Source of the DNA: Pectobacterium aroidearum
GTDB lineage: Bacteria > Pseudomonadota > Gammaproteobacteria > Enterobacterales > Enterobacteriaceae
DNA length: 64,000 nucleotides
Direction of reading: 5' to 3'
Assembly (NCBI RefSeq): GCF_015689195.1
Contig: NZ_CP065044.1
Coordinates: forward strand, 2,852,001-2,916,000
The translations under genes were made by a program, and so were the position numbers. Positions 49,194 to 62,447 of the stretch are shown piece after piece. Below the pieces are notes generated by a model. The model saw nothing but the letters and a program-made list of their open reading frames with translations. It was not told where the DNA came from and did no database searches. How positions within the stretch are numbered: position 1 is the first letter of the stretch; the number at the start of each line of letters is the position of its first letter.

Positions 49194-49850
49194 TTATTGT
49201 ATGCTCACCCGCAACGCCGCCGCCGTGGCAAACGGGCTCAGGGTGGCGCTGCCCGCCAGAAAAGCGCCGAGGATCGCCAGATACCCACCTACCGGCAGTT
49301 GCATCATGGCGGCCTCGACCGCCGCCGTGGCAAAAATCAACAGCGGTATGGTGAGCGGCAAGACCAGCAGGCTTAACAGCACACCGCTGCGGCGCAATCC
49401 GACCGTTAATCCCGCCCCAATCGCACCCAGAAAACTGAGCGTTGGCGTGCAGAGCAACAGCGTTAACGCCATCACCCACCAACCGTGGCTGTCCAGTCCA
49501 AACAGCAGCGCCGCCAGTGGGGAAAGCAGTAACAGCGGCAGCCCGCTAACCATCCAATGCACCACGACTTTCGCCAGCACCACTAACGGCAGCGGCAAAG
49601 GCAGCAGCGTCAGCTGTTCCAGCGAACCGTCCTGATAGTCGTCACGGAAAAGCCGATCCATCGCCAGTAGAGAAGCCAGCAATGCCGCGACCCACACCAC
49701 GCCCGGTGCCACACGCATCAATAGCTGTGGCTCCGGTCCAATGGCCAGAGGGAACAAAATGATGACGATCAGGAAGAACCACAGCGGGTTGAGAATTTCG
49801 GCGTTATTACGTAACGCGACGCGCAACTCTCGGGCCATCAGACGCCGCAT
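49194..49850 (-). CDS. ccmB: CcmB ABC transporter permease
   Basis: A 218-residue six-helix membrane subunit that works with CcmA in the CcmABCD complex, which frees haem-loaded CcmE. The start [20 protein letters not shown] and [19 protein letters not shown] are typical. It overlaps the ccmA stop by 13 bases. Confidence 0.94.
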   Translation of the reverse strand: MRRLMARELRVALRNNAEILNPLWFFLIVIILFPLAIGPEPQLLMRVAPGVVWVAALLASLLAMDRLFRDDYQDGSLEQLTLLPLPLPLVVLAKVVVHWMVSGLPLLLLSPLAALLFGLDSHGWWVMALTLLLCTPTLSFLGAIGAGLTVGLRRSGVLLSLLVLPLTIPLLIFATAAVEAAMMQLPVGGYLAILGAFLAGSATLSPFATAAALRVSIQ

Positions 49851-50470
49851 GATAGTGCTCCTTCACTCGGCGTAAGCTGGATACAGCGAATAGCCTGAGC
49901 GAACGGACGCAGCGGCTGGTGAGTGGTTAAAATGATGATGCCGCCGCGCGCAATATGGTGTTCCATACGCAGTGTCAGCATGTCGACGCCCGCCACGTCG
50001 AGCGCGGTAAGCGGTTCATCCAGAATCCACAGCGGAACATCGGTAAGCCACAAACGCGCCAGCGCAACGCGCCGCTGTTGTCCTGCCGAAAGGCGCGCCA
50101 CGGGTACGTCTTCATACCCAGCCAGCCCGACAGCGGCCAGCGCCTGCCAATGCGCCTCCTGATGCTGATGCGGATAGAAAAAGCGGAGGTTCTCCTCACC
50201 GGTCAGGACGCTCTTGATGCCCGGCTGATGACCTAGCCACAGAAGCTGCTGGTTAAACTGCTCACGCATGCGGTTGATGCGTTGCCCCTTCCAGAGAATT
50301 TCCCCCGACTCGGGCGTCGCCAGACCGCTTAAAATGCGCAGCAGCGAGGTTTTGCCCACGCCGTTAGCACCGGCAATCTGCACCATTTCACCGGGGCTCG
50401 CCGTAAACGACAACGCGCTGAACAGCACATGCTCATCGCGTATGCAAACCACATCGCGCGCTTCTAACAT
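49838..50470 (-). CDS. ccmA: CcmA ABC transporter ATPase
   Basis: A 210-residue ATPase. Walker A is [12 protein letters not shown], the signature [14 protein letters not shown], Walker [13 protein letters not shown] and switch His TTHQPL. First gene of ccmABCDEFGHI. Homologous operons stand near nap/nrf in several enterobacteria. Confidence 0.95.
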   Translation of the reverse strand: MLEARDVVCIRDEHVLFSALSFTASPGEMVQIAGANGVGKTSLLRILSGLATPESGEILWKGQRINRMREQFNQQLLWLGHQPGIKSVLTGEENLRFFYPHQHQEAHWQALAAVGLAGYEDVPVARLSAGQQRRVALARLWLTDVPLWILDEPLTALDVAGVDMLTLRMEHHIARGGIIILTTHQPLRPFAQAIRCIQLTPSEGALSCGV

Positions 50471-51014
50471 CGGGGTGTACTCCTGCTTTCTAATGCCATA
50501 TACCCTTGGATATAGAATAACATGGTGCCCTTACTCCCCCCTCTCGGGGACCCTAACCATAAAGAGTTAATCTCTTTTATTGAGATCAATAAAACCGGTG
50601 ATTCCGGTTATTCCTGTCATCGCACCGTATCGAAAACCACGCCGACATGCTTAAACCGGAAATCTATTGGGCATATTTTTATGCAGCCACCGAGACTATT
50701 TCGTGCGCCACAAGACCTTCATTTCATGCTACCGCTTAGCACGCGCCCGACGCAGGGCGGCTCAATCGCCGTCGCCCTGCGAACCCTGGCTTCCGGCTAA
50801 ATTATGCCGCTGCGCGGTACCATCGGTGTTCATGAGCAAAACCCGAGCCACCAGTGACGCGTTCCCGACGCGGCACTGGCTTTCGCGGCATCCGTGCCGC
50901 TCACTCGGTGCTCACGCCCACCGCTGCATAATTTCTACGCCGTATAACAGTAAAACCAGTAATAAGCTGTAGCCGTACGGAATGAGAAACAACGAAAGCA
51001 AAACGTATCGCGCA
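50471..51014. other. Gap between ccmA and nrfG with diverged repeat
   Basis: This region should hold the ccm promoter and the end of the nrf transcript. A palindrome TATTGA-GA-TCAATA lies near 50555; its spacing does not fit FNR. The second half is a GC-rich repeat, listed separately. No gene is supported. Confidence 0.4.
50698..50950. repeat. Diverged copy of the GC-rich intergenic element
   Basis: Shares with the element at 43.5 kb the blocks TTTCGTGCGC, GCGCCCGACGC, GGGCGGCTCAAT, GCCGTCGCCC, ATTATGCCGCT-like, GACGCGTTCCCG and TTTCGCGGC in the same order and orientation. The 3' terminal inverted repeat is not recognisable. It is a degenerate relative, and the two copies flank the ccm operon as direct repeats. 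Confidence 0.75.
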
Positions 51015-51860
51015 CTATTTCTGGCTGTTCTTCAGCAGCGTTGCGGTGTTGATTGCTTCGATCAACTGGACACGATTAACCCGCGGGCTATAGGTATCCA
51101 GCAAGCGCTGCCAAATCGCAATCGCGCGCGCATAGTCCGCTTTCAGGAACGCGTCCGACGCCAGCAGCATCAGCGCCGTCACTTCATTGGCATCCAGCGC
51201 CAGCGCTTTATCGACCATTTCCTGCATAGGCGGCGTGACGACCTGACCCGCCTGGTAATACAGCACCGTCGCCAGTGCCGAATACAGCTCCGCGCTGTCG
51301 CCCTTCAGCACAATCGCCTGCCGATAAGCGCGCAGCGCGTTGTCATACGCGTTGCGGTAAAGATAATATTCACCCAGTTCAGCCCAGAGGACGCTGTTAC
51401 CCGGCGTTTTACGAATACGGTCCTGCAAGGTAGCCAGTTGCTTTTCCTGCTGCTGCGCGGCGCTAAAATCGTGTAGCGGATCGGCCAATCGCTGGCGTTC
51501 TGCCTGAACAAGCACACCGCGCTGGCTGAGCATGTAGAACGTCGTACTGGCCAACAGGATAGCGATGAGCGCGACCGCAACGGCGATAACAGGCATCGGG
51601 CGCGATGCAGAAACAGAAGATGACGCTAACGGCAGGTCATGAGACAGCTCGCGCCCTAGCATTCTGGCTTCATGTTCAGAAAGGGACTTCCCTGCCTGCT
51701 CGCACTGAAAATGCCAGATGCGATCTGCTAAACGCGGTAGCCTGTCCTCCTCCTCCGTCTTGCGCTGGGGCAACAGCGGCCATAACAGTCCGGCAGCCAG
51801 AGCAACACTCGCGGCAACGATGAACACGATATTTAACAGATTTAGGGTTAACAGGTTCAT
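51015..51860 (-). CDS. nrfG: NrfG haem lyase subunit
   Basis: A 281-residue CcmI-like protein with two membrane helices (near residues 5-25 and 95-115) and a TPR domain ([29 protein letters not shown]). NrfG presents NrfA to the dedicated NrfEFG lyase. The ATG at 51860 overlaps the nrfF stop as ATGA; a longer frame upstream is not conserved. Last gene of nrfABCDEFG. Confidence 0.9.
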   Translation of the reverse strand: MNLLTLNLLNIVFIVAASVALAAGLLWPLLPQRKTEEEDRLPRLADRIWHFQCEQAGKSLSEHEARMLGRELSHDLPLASSSVSASRPMPVIAVAVALIAILLASTTFYMLSQRGVLVQAERQRLADPLHDFSAAQQQEKQLATLQDRIRKTPGNSVLWAELGEYYLYRNAYDNALRAYRQAIVLKGDSAELYSALATVLYYQAGQVVTPPMQEMVDKALALDANEVTALMLLASDAFLKADYARAIAIWQRLLDTYSPRVNRVQLIEAINTATLLKNSQK

Positions 51861-52258
51861 TGGCTCGCCCCACGGTTCTGTCGCCGTATCACCCGCCACG
51901 CGATAACCGCAATCGCTAGCAGCAAAAACAGCGGCGTGAGCCAGAGAATGCCCGTTTGCATTTTCATCGGCGGGTTGTACTGAACAAAATCACCATAGCG
52001 CTGATTCATAAACGCAATGATTTCTGACTTGCCCTTGCCCTGCTCCACCATAGAGAAGACCTCATGGCGCATGCTGACCGCCACGGGCGAATTCGATTCC
52101 AGCAGGCTCTGGTTCTGACATTGTGGGCAGCGTAATTCGCCGGCAATCGCCAGAGCAGCCTGACGCTGTGGCTGACTGGCAAACACCCAGGTATCCACCA
52201 CCTGAGCCTGCACAGAAAAAGCCAGCAGAATAAGAAGAAACGTAATCTGCTTAGTCAT
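51857..52258 (-). CDS. nrfF: NrfF haem lyase thiol subunit
   Basis: A 133-residue CcmH-like protein with signal peptide ([12 protein letters not shown]), redox motif [16 protein letters not shown] and a helix near residues 103-122. With NrfE and NrfG it attaches haem to the CxxCK site of NrfA. It overlaps nrfE by 8 bases. Confidence 0.93.
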   Translation of the reverse strand: MTKQITFLLILLAFSVQAQVVDTWVFASQPQRQAALAIAGELRCPQCQNQSLLESNSPVAVSMRHEVFSMVEQGKGKSEIIAFMNQRYGDFVQYNPPMKMQTGILWLTPLFLLLAIAVIAWRVIRRQNRGASQ

Positions 52259-54128
52259 AGACCCTTCTCCCTCTGAACCACCCCAGCAGTGCGCCTGCGA
52301 CCATTAACATGCCGCCGCCCCATACCCAGCGAACACCGGTTTGTACATAGAACCGCATGGCATAGCGGTTTTCGCCGGTTTTCTCACCCATCACGGCATA
52401 CCATTCTCTGATCGGCCCCCAGGCAATACCCGGTTCAACCATCTGCTGCTTGCGTGCGTTGTAATAACGACGTTCCGGCATGACGCGGGCGATCGGCGAG
52501 TCGCCGCGATAAATCGCAATCACGGCCTGCTCTGCGGTGTAATTCTGCGCCGCCACTAAATCCAGCTGTAAAAAGCGGAAATGGTAGTTGCCCAGCGAGA
52601 CCTGTTCCCCCTGACCGACATTGGCGCTGATTTCCTGTTTGCTGCCCGCAGAGAACACAATCCCCAAGGCAAACAGCGCCACACCCGTATGCGCCAGCAG
52701 TGCAGGAAGCTGCTGACGTACCGCCGATAGCGGCTGCAACCACTGCGCGGCCATGACCCAGCCGATCAAACCCGCAGCCAGTGCGACGGCGACCCCATGC
52801 GGCCATAAGACCAGCGCGGTGGCGACGCCGACCGTCAGCGTTACGACTACGCGCCGGACAGGCCATCGCGCGCTGCGTTTCCAATAGCCTCCCGCCGCTG
52901 CCCCGATGAGCAACAGCATCAGGCCACCGAAGGGCAAGAGCACACGATTAAAATAAGGTGCGCCCACGGAGATCTTTCCCCACCCCGCTAACCCATAGAT
53001 CATCGGGTAAAGCGTGCCAAGAAGCACCACCAGCGCGACGGCACTGAATAACAGCAGCACCAGCAGTAGCGCGATTTCCCGCGACCAGCCGGAAAAGCGG
53101 GCAGCGGAGCGGATAAGCTGAGCGCGCCAGCCGTAAACCGCCAGCGCCGCCATACTTAAGCAGGCAAACAGAATAAATAAAGGCACCGCACGGTCATGTT
53201 CGAGAGCGAAGGCATGGACGGAAACCAGTATCCCGGAACGCACGATCAGCGTTCCCAGCAAACATAAAATGAACGTCAGCAATGCCAATATGAGCGACCA
53301 GTGACGGAAGATGCCGCGCATGCGGGTAACCGACAGGCTGTGAAGCAATGCACTGGCCGTTAACCAAGGGAGCAGCGAGGCATTTTCTACCGGATCCCAG
53401 AACCACCATCCTCCCCAGCCGAGTTCGTTATAGGCCCACCACGATCCCAGGATGATCCCCAGCGTTAACAGGCTCCATGCAGGCAGCGTCCAGCGCCAGC
53501 AGATCCAGGCAGCAGGTGCCGTAAACTCACCGTGGATCAGAGCCGCTAACGCCAGCGCCGCACTCACGGTTAATCCGCCATAGCCCAGATAGAGCAACGG
53601 CGGATGGAGGATGAGGCCAATGTGTTGCAGCATAGGGTTGAGATCCCTCCCCGACACTGCAGGCGGGAAGAGACGCACAAAGGGATCGGAAAAAAAGACA
53701 ATGAAGACCAGCAACGCGGTCGCTATCACGGCCAGTACCGCCAGCGTCAGCGGGAACAGGTCGCTCGTCGCCTTACGGTAGCGGAAGGCGAACGCAGCGC
53801 TCCAACCGGTTAAACATAACAGCCACAGCAGTAGCGATCCTTCATGCCCGCCCCAGACCGCGGCAATCTTTAGCCCTAGCGGTAAATCACGGTGGCTATG
53901 CTGAGCGACGTAATTAACAGAAAAATCATCCTGCACCACGCTCAGCGCCAACGCGACAAACGCGAACAGCACAAGGCCAAACAGCACCAACGTCCAGCAC
54001 CGCGCCAGTCGGTATGTACCCGACCAACGCAGGGTGTAACCTGAAAATGTTAGCAATGCTGTCGCCACACCGACGCAAACCGCCAGCAACAGCGCCACAT
54101 ACCCACATTCTGGCAATAACAACATCAA
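52251..54128 (-). CDS. nrfE: NrfE haem lyase
   Basis: A 625-residue CcmF paralogue with about 15 membrane helices and the WWD motif [20 protein letters not shown]. It is the haem-transfer subunit specialised for the active-site haem of NrfA (established in E. coli). The length exceeds E. coli NrfE (552) and is close to CcmF. Context within the nrf operon decides the name. Confidence 0.9.
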   Translation of the reverse strand: MMLLLPECGYVALLLAVCVGVATALLTFSGYTLRWSGTYRLARCWTLVLFGLVLFAFVALALSVVQDDFSVNYVAQHSHRDLPLGLKIAAVWGGHEGSLLLWLLCLTGWSAAFAFRYRKATSDLFPLTLAVLAVIATALLVFIVFFSDPFVRLFPPAVSGRDLNPMLQHIGLILHPPLLYLGYGGLTVSAALALAALIHGEFTAPAAWICWRWTLPAWSLLTLGIILGSWWAYNELGWGGWWFWDPVENASLLPWLTASALLHSLSVTRMRGIFRHWSLILALLTFILCLLGTLIVRSGILVSVHAFALEHDRAVPLFILFACLSMAALAVYGWRAQLIRSAARFSGWSREIALLLVLLLFSAVALVVLLGTLYPMIYGLAGWGKISVGAPYFNRVLLPFGGLMLLLIGAAAGGYWKRSARWPVRRVVVTLTVGVATALVLWPHGVAVALAAGLIGWVMAAQWLQPLSAVRQQLPALLAHTGVALFALGIVFSAGSKQEISANVGQGEQVSLGNYHFRFLQLDLVAAQNYTAEQAVIAIYRGDSPIARVMPERRYYNARKQQMVEPGIAWGPIREWYAVMGEKTGENRYAMRFYVQTGVRWVWGGGMLMVAGALLGWFRGRRVYD

Positions 54129-54146
54129 CAGGCCTCTTGCTGGGAA

Positions 54147-55109
54147 TTAGACAACGGTTAACTGCCCCGCATAGAGGATAAAAAAGCGCAGTAGCAGGAC
54201 GCCCACCAGACTCATGCCACACACCGCCAGCACACCATAAGGTGAATGCAACCGGCTAGCCCATGACTTGAGCAGCAAGGGAATGACTAATCCAATCCCG
54301 ACAACGCCCAGCCAGAACCATACGGCCCAGAATCCCCCAGCCAGTGCGACCACCAGCGCGCGCTGCTTCCCATCATCCCCTAAGGCCAAGCCGATAAAAA
54401 ACGCGAACAGCAAGAAGATCTCCAGCCACACGACCGGTGTTTCAACGCGGTGTACAAAGTGCGCTTCTTCGCTATGCGGATTATTACGATAGCGGCAGGC
54501 CATGGCGATCAACGCTACCGCGGCACCAGAGGACACCCCTGAAAACAGGAACAACGCCGGTAAGATCGGGTTATTCAGCAGCGGATAAGTCTTCAGCGCG
54601 GACAGTAAGAATCCGGTGTAAGCCCCTAACATCACCGCCAGCAGCAACATCACGATATCCAGCGATTTCTGCAGCGGCGCCAGCCAGCCGAGCACTTTGG
54701 GAACGAGCGTCAGCTTCGGTAGCCAGCGCTGTTGCAGCACGATAACCTGCTCGCTAAAAATATTGGCGAGCCAGACAGCCAGCGCTGCCATGTATACCTG
54801 AAACAGCATGACCCCGACCGACATCACCGAGGTAAAGCTGTAATGGAACATGAGCTTCCAGAACGTCCAGGGGCGCGTCAGGTGGAAGATCAGAATCAGC
54901 AATCCAAAAATGATGGTGCAGGGCGCGAGAATCAGCGTGGTGCGCATAAGCGTACTGTCGGCGGTTGCCTGTTCAGGATGGTAGCGCCGCAGCAGGGCCG
55001 ACAGCGTCACCAGCCCCGCAGAAATGCCCACCAGAAACAGGTAAATCGCAATCGGCCAATCCCAGACCAACGAATCAAAATGGAATGCGCTTGAAGACAC
55101 GGGCGTCAT
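54147..55109 (-). CDS. nrfD: NrfD quinol oxidase membrane subunit
   Basis: A 320-residue PsrC/NrfD membrane protein with eight or more helices that oxidises menaquinol and passes electrons to NrfC. The start MTPVSSSAFHFDSLVWDWPI and the next helix YLFLVGISAGLVTLSALL are typical. Overlaps nrfC as ATGA. Confidence 0.94.
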   Translation of the reverse strand: MTPVSSSAFHFDSLVWDWPIAIYLFLVGISAGLVTLSALLRRYHPEQATADSTLMRTTLILAPCTIIFGLLILIFHLTRPWTFWKLMFHYSFTSVMSVGVMLFQVYMAALAVWLANIFSEQVIVLQQRWLPKLTLVPKVLGWLAPLQKSLDIVMLLLAVMLGAYTGFLLSALKTYPLLNNPILPALFLFSGVSSGAAVALIAMACRYRNNPHSEEAHFVHRVETPVVWLEIFLLFAFFIGLALGDDGKQRALVVALAGGFWAVWFWLGVVGIGLVIPLLLKSWASRLHSPYGVLAVCGMSLVGVLLLRFFILYAGQLTVV

Positions 55110-55777
55110 TGATGAACCTCCCCGTATTTAAACGGTACGCGATAAACCTTAGGACGAGTGCCGAGCGCGATTTTGTAGCGATACGTCGGCTGTTGACGAA
55201 GCAGGCGGGAAATCTCGCTGTCAGGGTCGTCAAGGTTACCGAACGTCAGCGCGTTGGTCGGACAAGACAACACACAGGCAGGCAGCTTTCCGGCTTTCAG
55301 GTTGGTCTTGCGGCAAAAATCGCACTTATCCGCCGTTTTCGTCTTCGGATGAATAAAGCGCACCTGATAAGGGCAGGCAGCAATACAGTATTGGCACCCT
55401 ACGCACAGATCGGGATTCACATCCACAATGCCGTTTGCTGCATCGCGATACGACGCCCCGGTAGGACACACGTCAACACAAGGTGCATGATCGCAGTGCT
55501 GGCAGGAATGACGGAAAAAACGGTATTTCACGTCCGGGAACGTCCCTATCGGTTCGCTGCGAATGATCGTCAGGCGCGATACGCCCTCCGGCACCTGATT
55601 GACCTCACGACAGGCATCCATGCATGCCGTACAGCCGATACAGAGCGATTCATCGTGGATCATGCCGTAGCGGACGCCGTTGATATTCAGCGTCTGTGCG
55701 ACAACCTGCCCCGCCGTGCTGGTGAGGGCAATCAGCCCTCCCATACGGGCAAGAAATTGACGACGAGAGCAACTCAT
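55106..55777 (-). CDS. nrfC: NrfC ferredoxin-type subunit
   Basis: A 223-residue periplasmic Fe-S protein with a Tat signal (SRRQFLARMGGLIAL). Four cluster motifs: CIGCTACMDACR, CQHCDHAPCVDVCP, CVGCQYCIAACP and CDFCRK with CVLSCP. It links NrfD to NrfB. It starts two bases after the nrfB stop. Confidence 0.95.
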   Translation of the reverse strand: MSCSRRQFLARMGGLIALTSTAGQVVAQTLNINGVRYGMIHDESLCIGCTACMDACREVNQVPEGVSRLTIIRSEPIGTFPDVKYRFFRHSCQHCDHAPCVDVCPTGASYRDAANGIVDVNPDLCVGCQYCIAACPYQVRFIHPKTKTADKCDFCRKTNLKAGKLPACVLSCPTNALTFGNLDDPDSEISRLLRQQPTYRYKIALGTRPKVYRVPFKYGEVHQ

Positions 55778-55779
55778 GG

Positions 55780-56343
55780 CTACCTCTTATTACCCAGATG
55801 TACTGAGGCTGGGTTAAAATCGGGGTTATTACGCTGGTCGCTGTGGCAATCCACACACAGTTTGATGCGGCTCTTGTCGTTAAGCGTCTGCATACTATCC
55901 TGCACGGGGTGCATCTGATGACAGCTGGCACACGCTACTTTCGTCACATGCACATCGTGTGGCCAGAACGCTTTCTGCAACTGTTCGGGCGCATGGCATG
56001 ACATACAGACGCCATTTTGTTCTTCCACCTTGTACATCGGGAAGTTAAAACGCATGACATCTTTCACACCTTCGCGGTGCAGCAGCGACGGCTTGCCGTG
56101 ACAGTTAGTACAGGTCAGCTGTTTTTGATTATGCGGGTTGATGGCGGAAGCATGTTTCCCCTGCATGCCATCCTCTTCCGGTTTATGACACTGTAGACAA
56201 GCCTCATCAGGATTGCGCTGTGGCATAACCTCCCACCGCTCTCCTTTTTCCGCCTGAGGTGCGGGCTGCGTCAGCCCTGGCAATGCCCAAAGCATGCCTG
56301 ATACCAGCACCCCGGCAGTCAATAACGAACGTAATACGCTCAT
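55780..56343 (-). CDS. nrfB: NrfB pentahaem cytochrome c
   Basis: A 187-residue periplasmic electron donor to NrfA. The ATG at 56343 ([21 protein letters not shown]) is preferred over a GTG two codons upstream; GGAG precedes it. A signal peptide ends near LTQPA. Five CxxCH sites: CLQCH, CTNCH, CMSCH, CASCH and CVDCH. Confidence 0.95.
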   Translation of the reverse strand: MSVLRSLLTAGVLVSGMLWALPGLTQPAPQAEKGERWEVMPQRNPDEACLQCHKPEEDGMQGKHASAINPHNQKQLTCTNCHGKPSLLHREGVKDVMRFNFPMYKVEEQNGVCMSCHAPEQLQKAFWPHDVHVTKVACASCHQMHPVQDSMQTLNDKSRIKLCVDCHSDQRNNPDFNPASVHLGNKR

Positions 56344-56391
56344 ATCCACTCCACTTTATGATCGCCCGCGTCCACGGGCGATGAGGGGTTA

Positions 56392-57825
56392 TTAGTTCAG
56401 TCGTCCTGCTTTACGCGCTTGCTCATCCCACTGCGGCACTACCGTATTCAGGAAATCCTGTTTTTCGGCTTTGATTTGCTGCATGTTGAGCCCAATCGCC
56501 TGCTGCGCTTTTTCTTTCGTTGAGATATCCGGCAGCTTGACTTCGCCTGTCACGCCTTTTTGTGCCAACAGGCGCACCAGCTTGGTTCTCGCCTCAGCGG
56601 ATTTACTCAGCGACGTGCCGAGCATCCGTAAGCCTTCATCTGGCGCATGCATGTGAATACCGTGAGAGGCAACCGCCAGATCCCAGCGCCACTGAGCATG
56701 GCGGATATCCATCAGAATCGGCTGCATTTCCGCTTCGGTTGCACCGGCATCCCAGGCCGCTTTGGCCTCAAAATGTGCATGAACCAGCTGTTCTTCCGCT
56801 TTCAGTTTTAATTCATGAATAGCCGTTTTACGTTCGGCGACAACCGCCTGCATCGCCGCTTTATCCTGCGTGTGGCAATTGGTACAGGTTTCGCCGTAAT
56901 TATCGAAGGGGTTACCAATCTTGTGATCGGTGTACAGCTTGCCGTCTGCGTTTTTCACTTTCGGCATATGGCAGTCGATACAGGTCACGTTATTTTTACC
57001 GTGGATACCGACACTCCAGGTTTCATATTCTGGATGTTGGGCTTTCAGCATCGGTGCGCGGGAAAGGGTGTTGGTCCAGTCGGAGAAAGAAATGGCGTCA
57101 TAGTATTTTTCCATGTCTTCGACTTTCGTGCCGTTATCCCATGGAAATTTCACCGCTTTGTCTTTACCAGAAAAATAATACTCAACGTGGCATTGTCCAC
57201 AGACCATAGACTGCTGGCCGAACCGGCTAGCTTGATCAAACGGCTTACCAATCGCTTCCATCGCACGTTCCGCATAGGGGCGAGACAGCGTCAGCGCCGG
57301 TTTGCCCTGAGCAAAATCCGGCGACGCGGTATCATGGCAGTCTGCACAGCCGAGATCGTTAGTAATCTCCGGCCCGCCTCGCGCCCACTTACCTTTGAAG
57401 TAACCGTCCTCGCCTTCCTGCTGGATCAACCGTGCTACATCAGGGCTTTTACAGCTCCAGCACGCCATTGGCAAAGGGCCATCTTCTGCCGTTTTCGGTG
57501 CGCCGGTACGCAACGTTTCACGCACATCTGTTATTGCGTAAGCGTGGCCACGCGGCTTGTTATAGTCCCTGGAGAAGGGGTAACCCGCCCAGAGGATCAC
57601 CATATAGGGATCTTCTGCCAGCGCATCATGACGTTCTGACTGTTCACTGGTGGCCTTCCACGAGTTGAACTGATCGGGGTGTTGAGCGGTGAAGACTGAA
57701 TTTCTTGCCTCTATCGGCGCGGGAGGCGGTGACGCCGGAGCATCAGCGGAATAGGCGGGCATCATGAGAAAAAGACTGGCTACCATGCCCCACAGATAGG
57801 AGATTGACGTGCTTATCCTGACCAT
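56392..57825 (-). CDS. nrfA: Cytochrome c nitrite reductase NrfA
   Basis: A 477-residue periplasmic pentahaem enzyme reducing nitrite to ammonium with six electrons. A signal peptide ends near MPAYSADA. The active-site haem motif is the unusual CWSCK with Lys as ligand, followed by CADCH, CGQCH, CIDCH and CTNCH. E. coli NrfA is 478 residues. The catalytic region includes [18 protein letters not shown]. Needs Ccm plus NrfEFG, both encoded here. FNR- and NsrR-like sites lie upstream. Confidence 0.97.
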   Translation of the reverse strand: MVRISTSISYLWGMVASLFLMMPAYSADAPASPPPAPIEARNSVFTAQHPDQFNSWKATSEQSERHDALAEDPYMVILWAGYPFSRDYNKPRGHAYAITDVRETLRTGAPKTAEDGPLPMACWSCKSPDVARLIQQEGEDGYFKGKWARGGPEITNDLGCADCHDTASPDFAQGKPALTLSRPYAERAMEAIGKPFDQASRFGQQSMVCGQCHVEYYFSGKDKAVKFPWDNGTKVEDMEKYYDAISFSDWTNTLSRAPMLKAQHPEYETWSVGIHGKNNVTCIDCHMPKVKNADGKLYTDHKIGNPFDNYGETCTNCHTQDKAAMQAVVAERKTAIHELKLKAEEQLVHAHFEAKAAWDAGATEAEMQPILMDIRHAQWRWDLAVASHGIHMHAPDEGLRMLGTSLSKSAEARTKLVRLLAQKGVTGEVKLPDISTKEKAQQAIGLNMQQIKAEKQDFLNTVVPQWDEQARKAGRLN

Positions 57826-57929
57826 GCGTTTGTGTCCAATTTAAGCCGCCTACTGGCGGTCATTTTAGTTATCTATTTGACAGAAACCACAACAACTGTC
57901 GTGACATTACTCGCCGTATGAATAACAAA

Positions 57930-57940
57930 AAGATGCATTC
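57930..57940. promoter_or_regulatory. NsrR-like site upstream of nrfA
   Basis: AAGATGCATTC matches 10 of 11 bases of the NsrR half-site AAGATGCATTT. The second half (to 57952) is weaker. If the FNR box acts at -41.5, this lies between the box and the -10 region, a repressing position. NsrR control of nrfA by nitric oxide is known in E. coli. Confidence 0.45.
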
Positions 57941-57946
57941 AAAATA

Positions 57947-57960
57947 TTGTTTTTGATCAA
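57947..57960 (-). promoter_or_regulatory. FNR box upstream of nrfA
   Basis: On the minus strand TTGATCAAAAACAA matches TTGAT-N4-ATCAA at 9 of 10 fixed bases. With the E. coli spacing of -41.5 the RNA would start near 57912, about 87 bases before nrfA. Confidence 0.6.
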
Positions 57961-58295
57961 AGGTAAAGAAAAGTAATGAATCGTATCGAAAGTTATATGA
58001 GGTGTATCTCAGTCACAGAGAGCGGACATCGCCAGAATAAGGCGGGTACTTAAACGTTGAGGGCTTTAAAATTAAGCACTTAAAAAATGGGAGCTTAATT
58101 ATCAAGGTGGTGGCAAGAGCACTGAGATGAAGTGTCCATGTCGGCAACTCATCCCAGTGTATTTTCTGATCAAGCGTGACGTTTTAATCCGGTAGAGAAA
58201 ATTCTGTCGCTAAATAAGTGAGGCTTAAGTAGCAAACATCACCTCGTTGTCTCTAAATCCGTGTTTAAGTAAGCGTGATTAACCCTCCATACGCT
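57961..58295. other. Intergenic region between nucleoside-hydrolase gene and nrfA
   Basis: No gene is supported. An imperfect hairpin with arms ATTAAGC / GCTTAAT lies near 58070-58098, and ACTTAA or TTAAGT hexamers recur at least four times between 58048 and 58272. Their meaning is unclear. Confidence 0.35.
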
Positions 58296-59312
58296 TTACT
58301 TTTCCTGACCATAGGCCAACGCCAGCTTGGCGTAGAAATCTTCCAGTGTGAATCGGGCATCGACGGCGTTATATACCCGAATTTGACGAGCATTTTCCTG
58401 AGGCGCATAGGTTAGATCGTCGTTTAACTGTGGCGCATTAACCAGCGTGTAGTGATATTCGTGGTCATCCAGCAGCAGAGATACCGAGGGGTTATCGCCC
58501 AAGACCCACACTTCGCTTTTCGGCCAGGGAACATCCTTGATGGTTTCGGAAATCGCACGATTAAACTCGATCAACTGTTGCCACAGGTACTCTCCGACCT
58601 TCCCTTGTGGCTTAACGCGTACGGCAAGCTCAGACAGCGAGACGCGCACGGACATATAGACATTATGTGGAACCTGCCACAGCGGCACCTGAGACTTGAA
58701 TACGCTGTTCGCCGCAACCGGATCGTTGAACATATTGTATTCCCAGCCGCCTTTCGGATAAGGCATGCCGCCAATCCACACCACCGTCATTTTGCTGGCG
58801 ATCTTCGGTTCAGCCTGTAACGCGGCGGCGATATCCGTAATCGGCCCCATGACTAACACAAACAGCGGATGCGAATCGTCTTTTAATGCTTCCTTGATCA
58901 GCATTTGCGCCCCTTCACTCAGCGCAGGCGTGCCACCGTCAGCTTTTAGCGCCTGCGTCGCACCGCGATAAACGGGAATGTCAGCCTTTCCCATCACATT
59001 CATCAGGCGCTGAAGCTCATGATAGCTTTCCATCATGCTGTTTTCGCCATCGCGTTTCATCAACGGCGCGGTACGGGAATAATGGGCAGCAATCAACCCT
59101 TTAACCTGCATCGTCGGCGTCAACACCGCATGGGCAACGGCAAAATCATCATCAGCTTCGTTTTTCGCATCCGCGCTGATAATGACGCGAATCTGCTTAT
59201 GATCGGCAACATCAAAAGGTGAGGTTTGAGCAGCCTGCACGGTAAACGTGCTGAAGAGAGGTAATGCCACGATCAACATGGCGAAACGGGAAAAATATCT
59301 ACGGATAGACAT
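58296..59312 (-). CDS. Exported nucleoside-hydrolase-like protein
   Basis: A 338-residue protein with signal peptide (AMLIVALPLFSTFTVQA, cleavage near residue 28) and a nucleoside hydrolase-like fold: VLVMGPITDIAAALQAEP matches the family block usually reading GPLTNLALAL, and WIGGMPYPKGGWEYNMFNDPVAA the GG..NxxxDP block. The N-terminal calcium motif DxDxxxDD is changed to SADAKNEADDD. It may act on exported or plant-derived ribosides in the periplasm, or have another substrate. Upstream of it is an exported esterase gene on the same strand. Confidence 0.75.
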   Translation of the reverse strand: MSIRRYFSRFAMLIVALPLFSTFTVQAAQTSPFDVADHKQIRVIISADAKNEADDDFAVAHAVLTPTMQVKGLIAAHYSRTAPLMKRDGENSMMESYHELQRLMNVMGKADIPVYRGATQALKADGGTPALSEGAQMLIKEALKDDSHPLFVLVMGPITDIAAALQAEPKIASKMTVVWIGGMPYPKGGWEYNMFNDPVAANSVFKSQVPLWQVPHNVYMSVRVSLSELAVRVKPQGKVGEYLWQQLIEFNRAISETIKDVPWPKSEVWVLGDNPSVSLLLDDHEYHYTLVNAPQLNDDLTYAPQENARQIRVYNAVDARFTLEDFYAKLALAYGQEK

Positions 59313-59418
59313 GATTATCCTTAACGGTGCTTGGCAGTCGTTGATGTGGCAGCCCGCAGAATCAGGCTGCCATCAGAGAAAGCGGACATGCGACGAGGCT
59401 GCCCGCAGTACGAAGACG

Positions 59419-60648
<1,230 letters not shown>

Positions 60649-60695
60649 CTAAATGTAGCGGCACCGCCGAAGCGATGCCGATGTGCTGACAGCGA

Positions 60696-62447
<1,752 letters not shown>

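Noticed and set aside
50545..50575. FNR box before ccmA
   Set aside because: TATTGA-GA-TCAATA has a 2-base spacer in place of the 6 bases between TTGA and TCAA required by FNR.
52251..54128. nrfE as a redundant second ccmF
   Set aside because: Although it is near CcmF length, it is coupled to nrfF and nrfG in the operon of nrfA, whose CxxCK haem needs this dedicated lyase.
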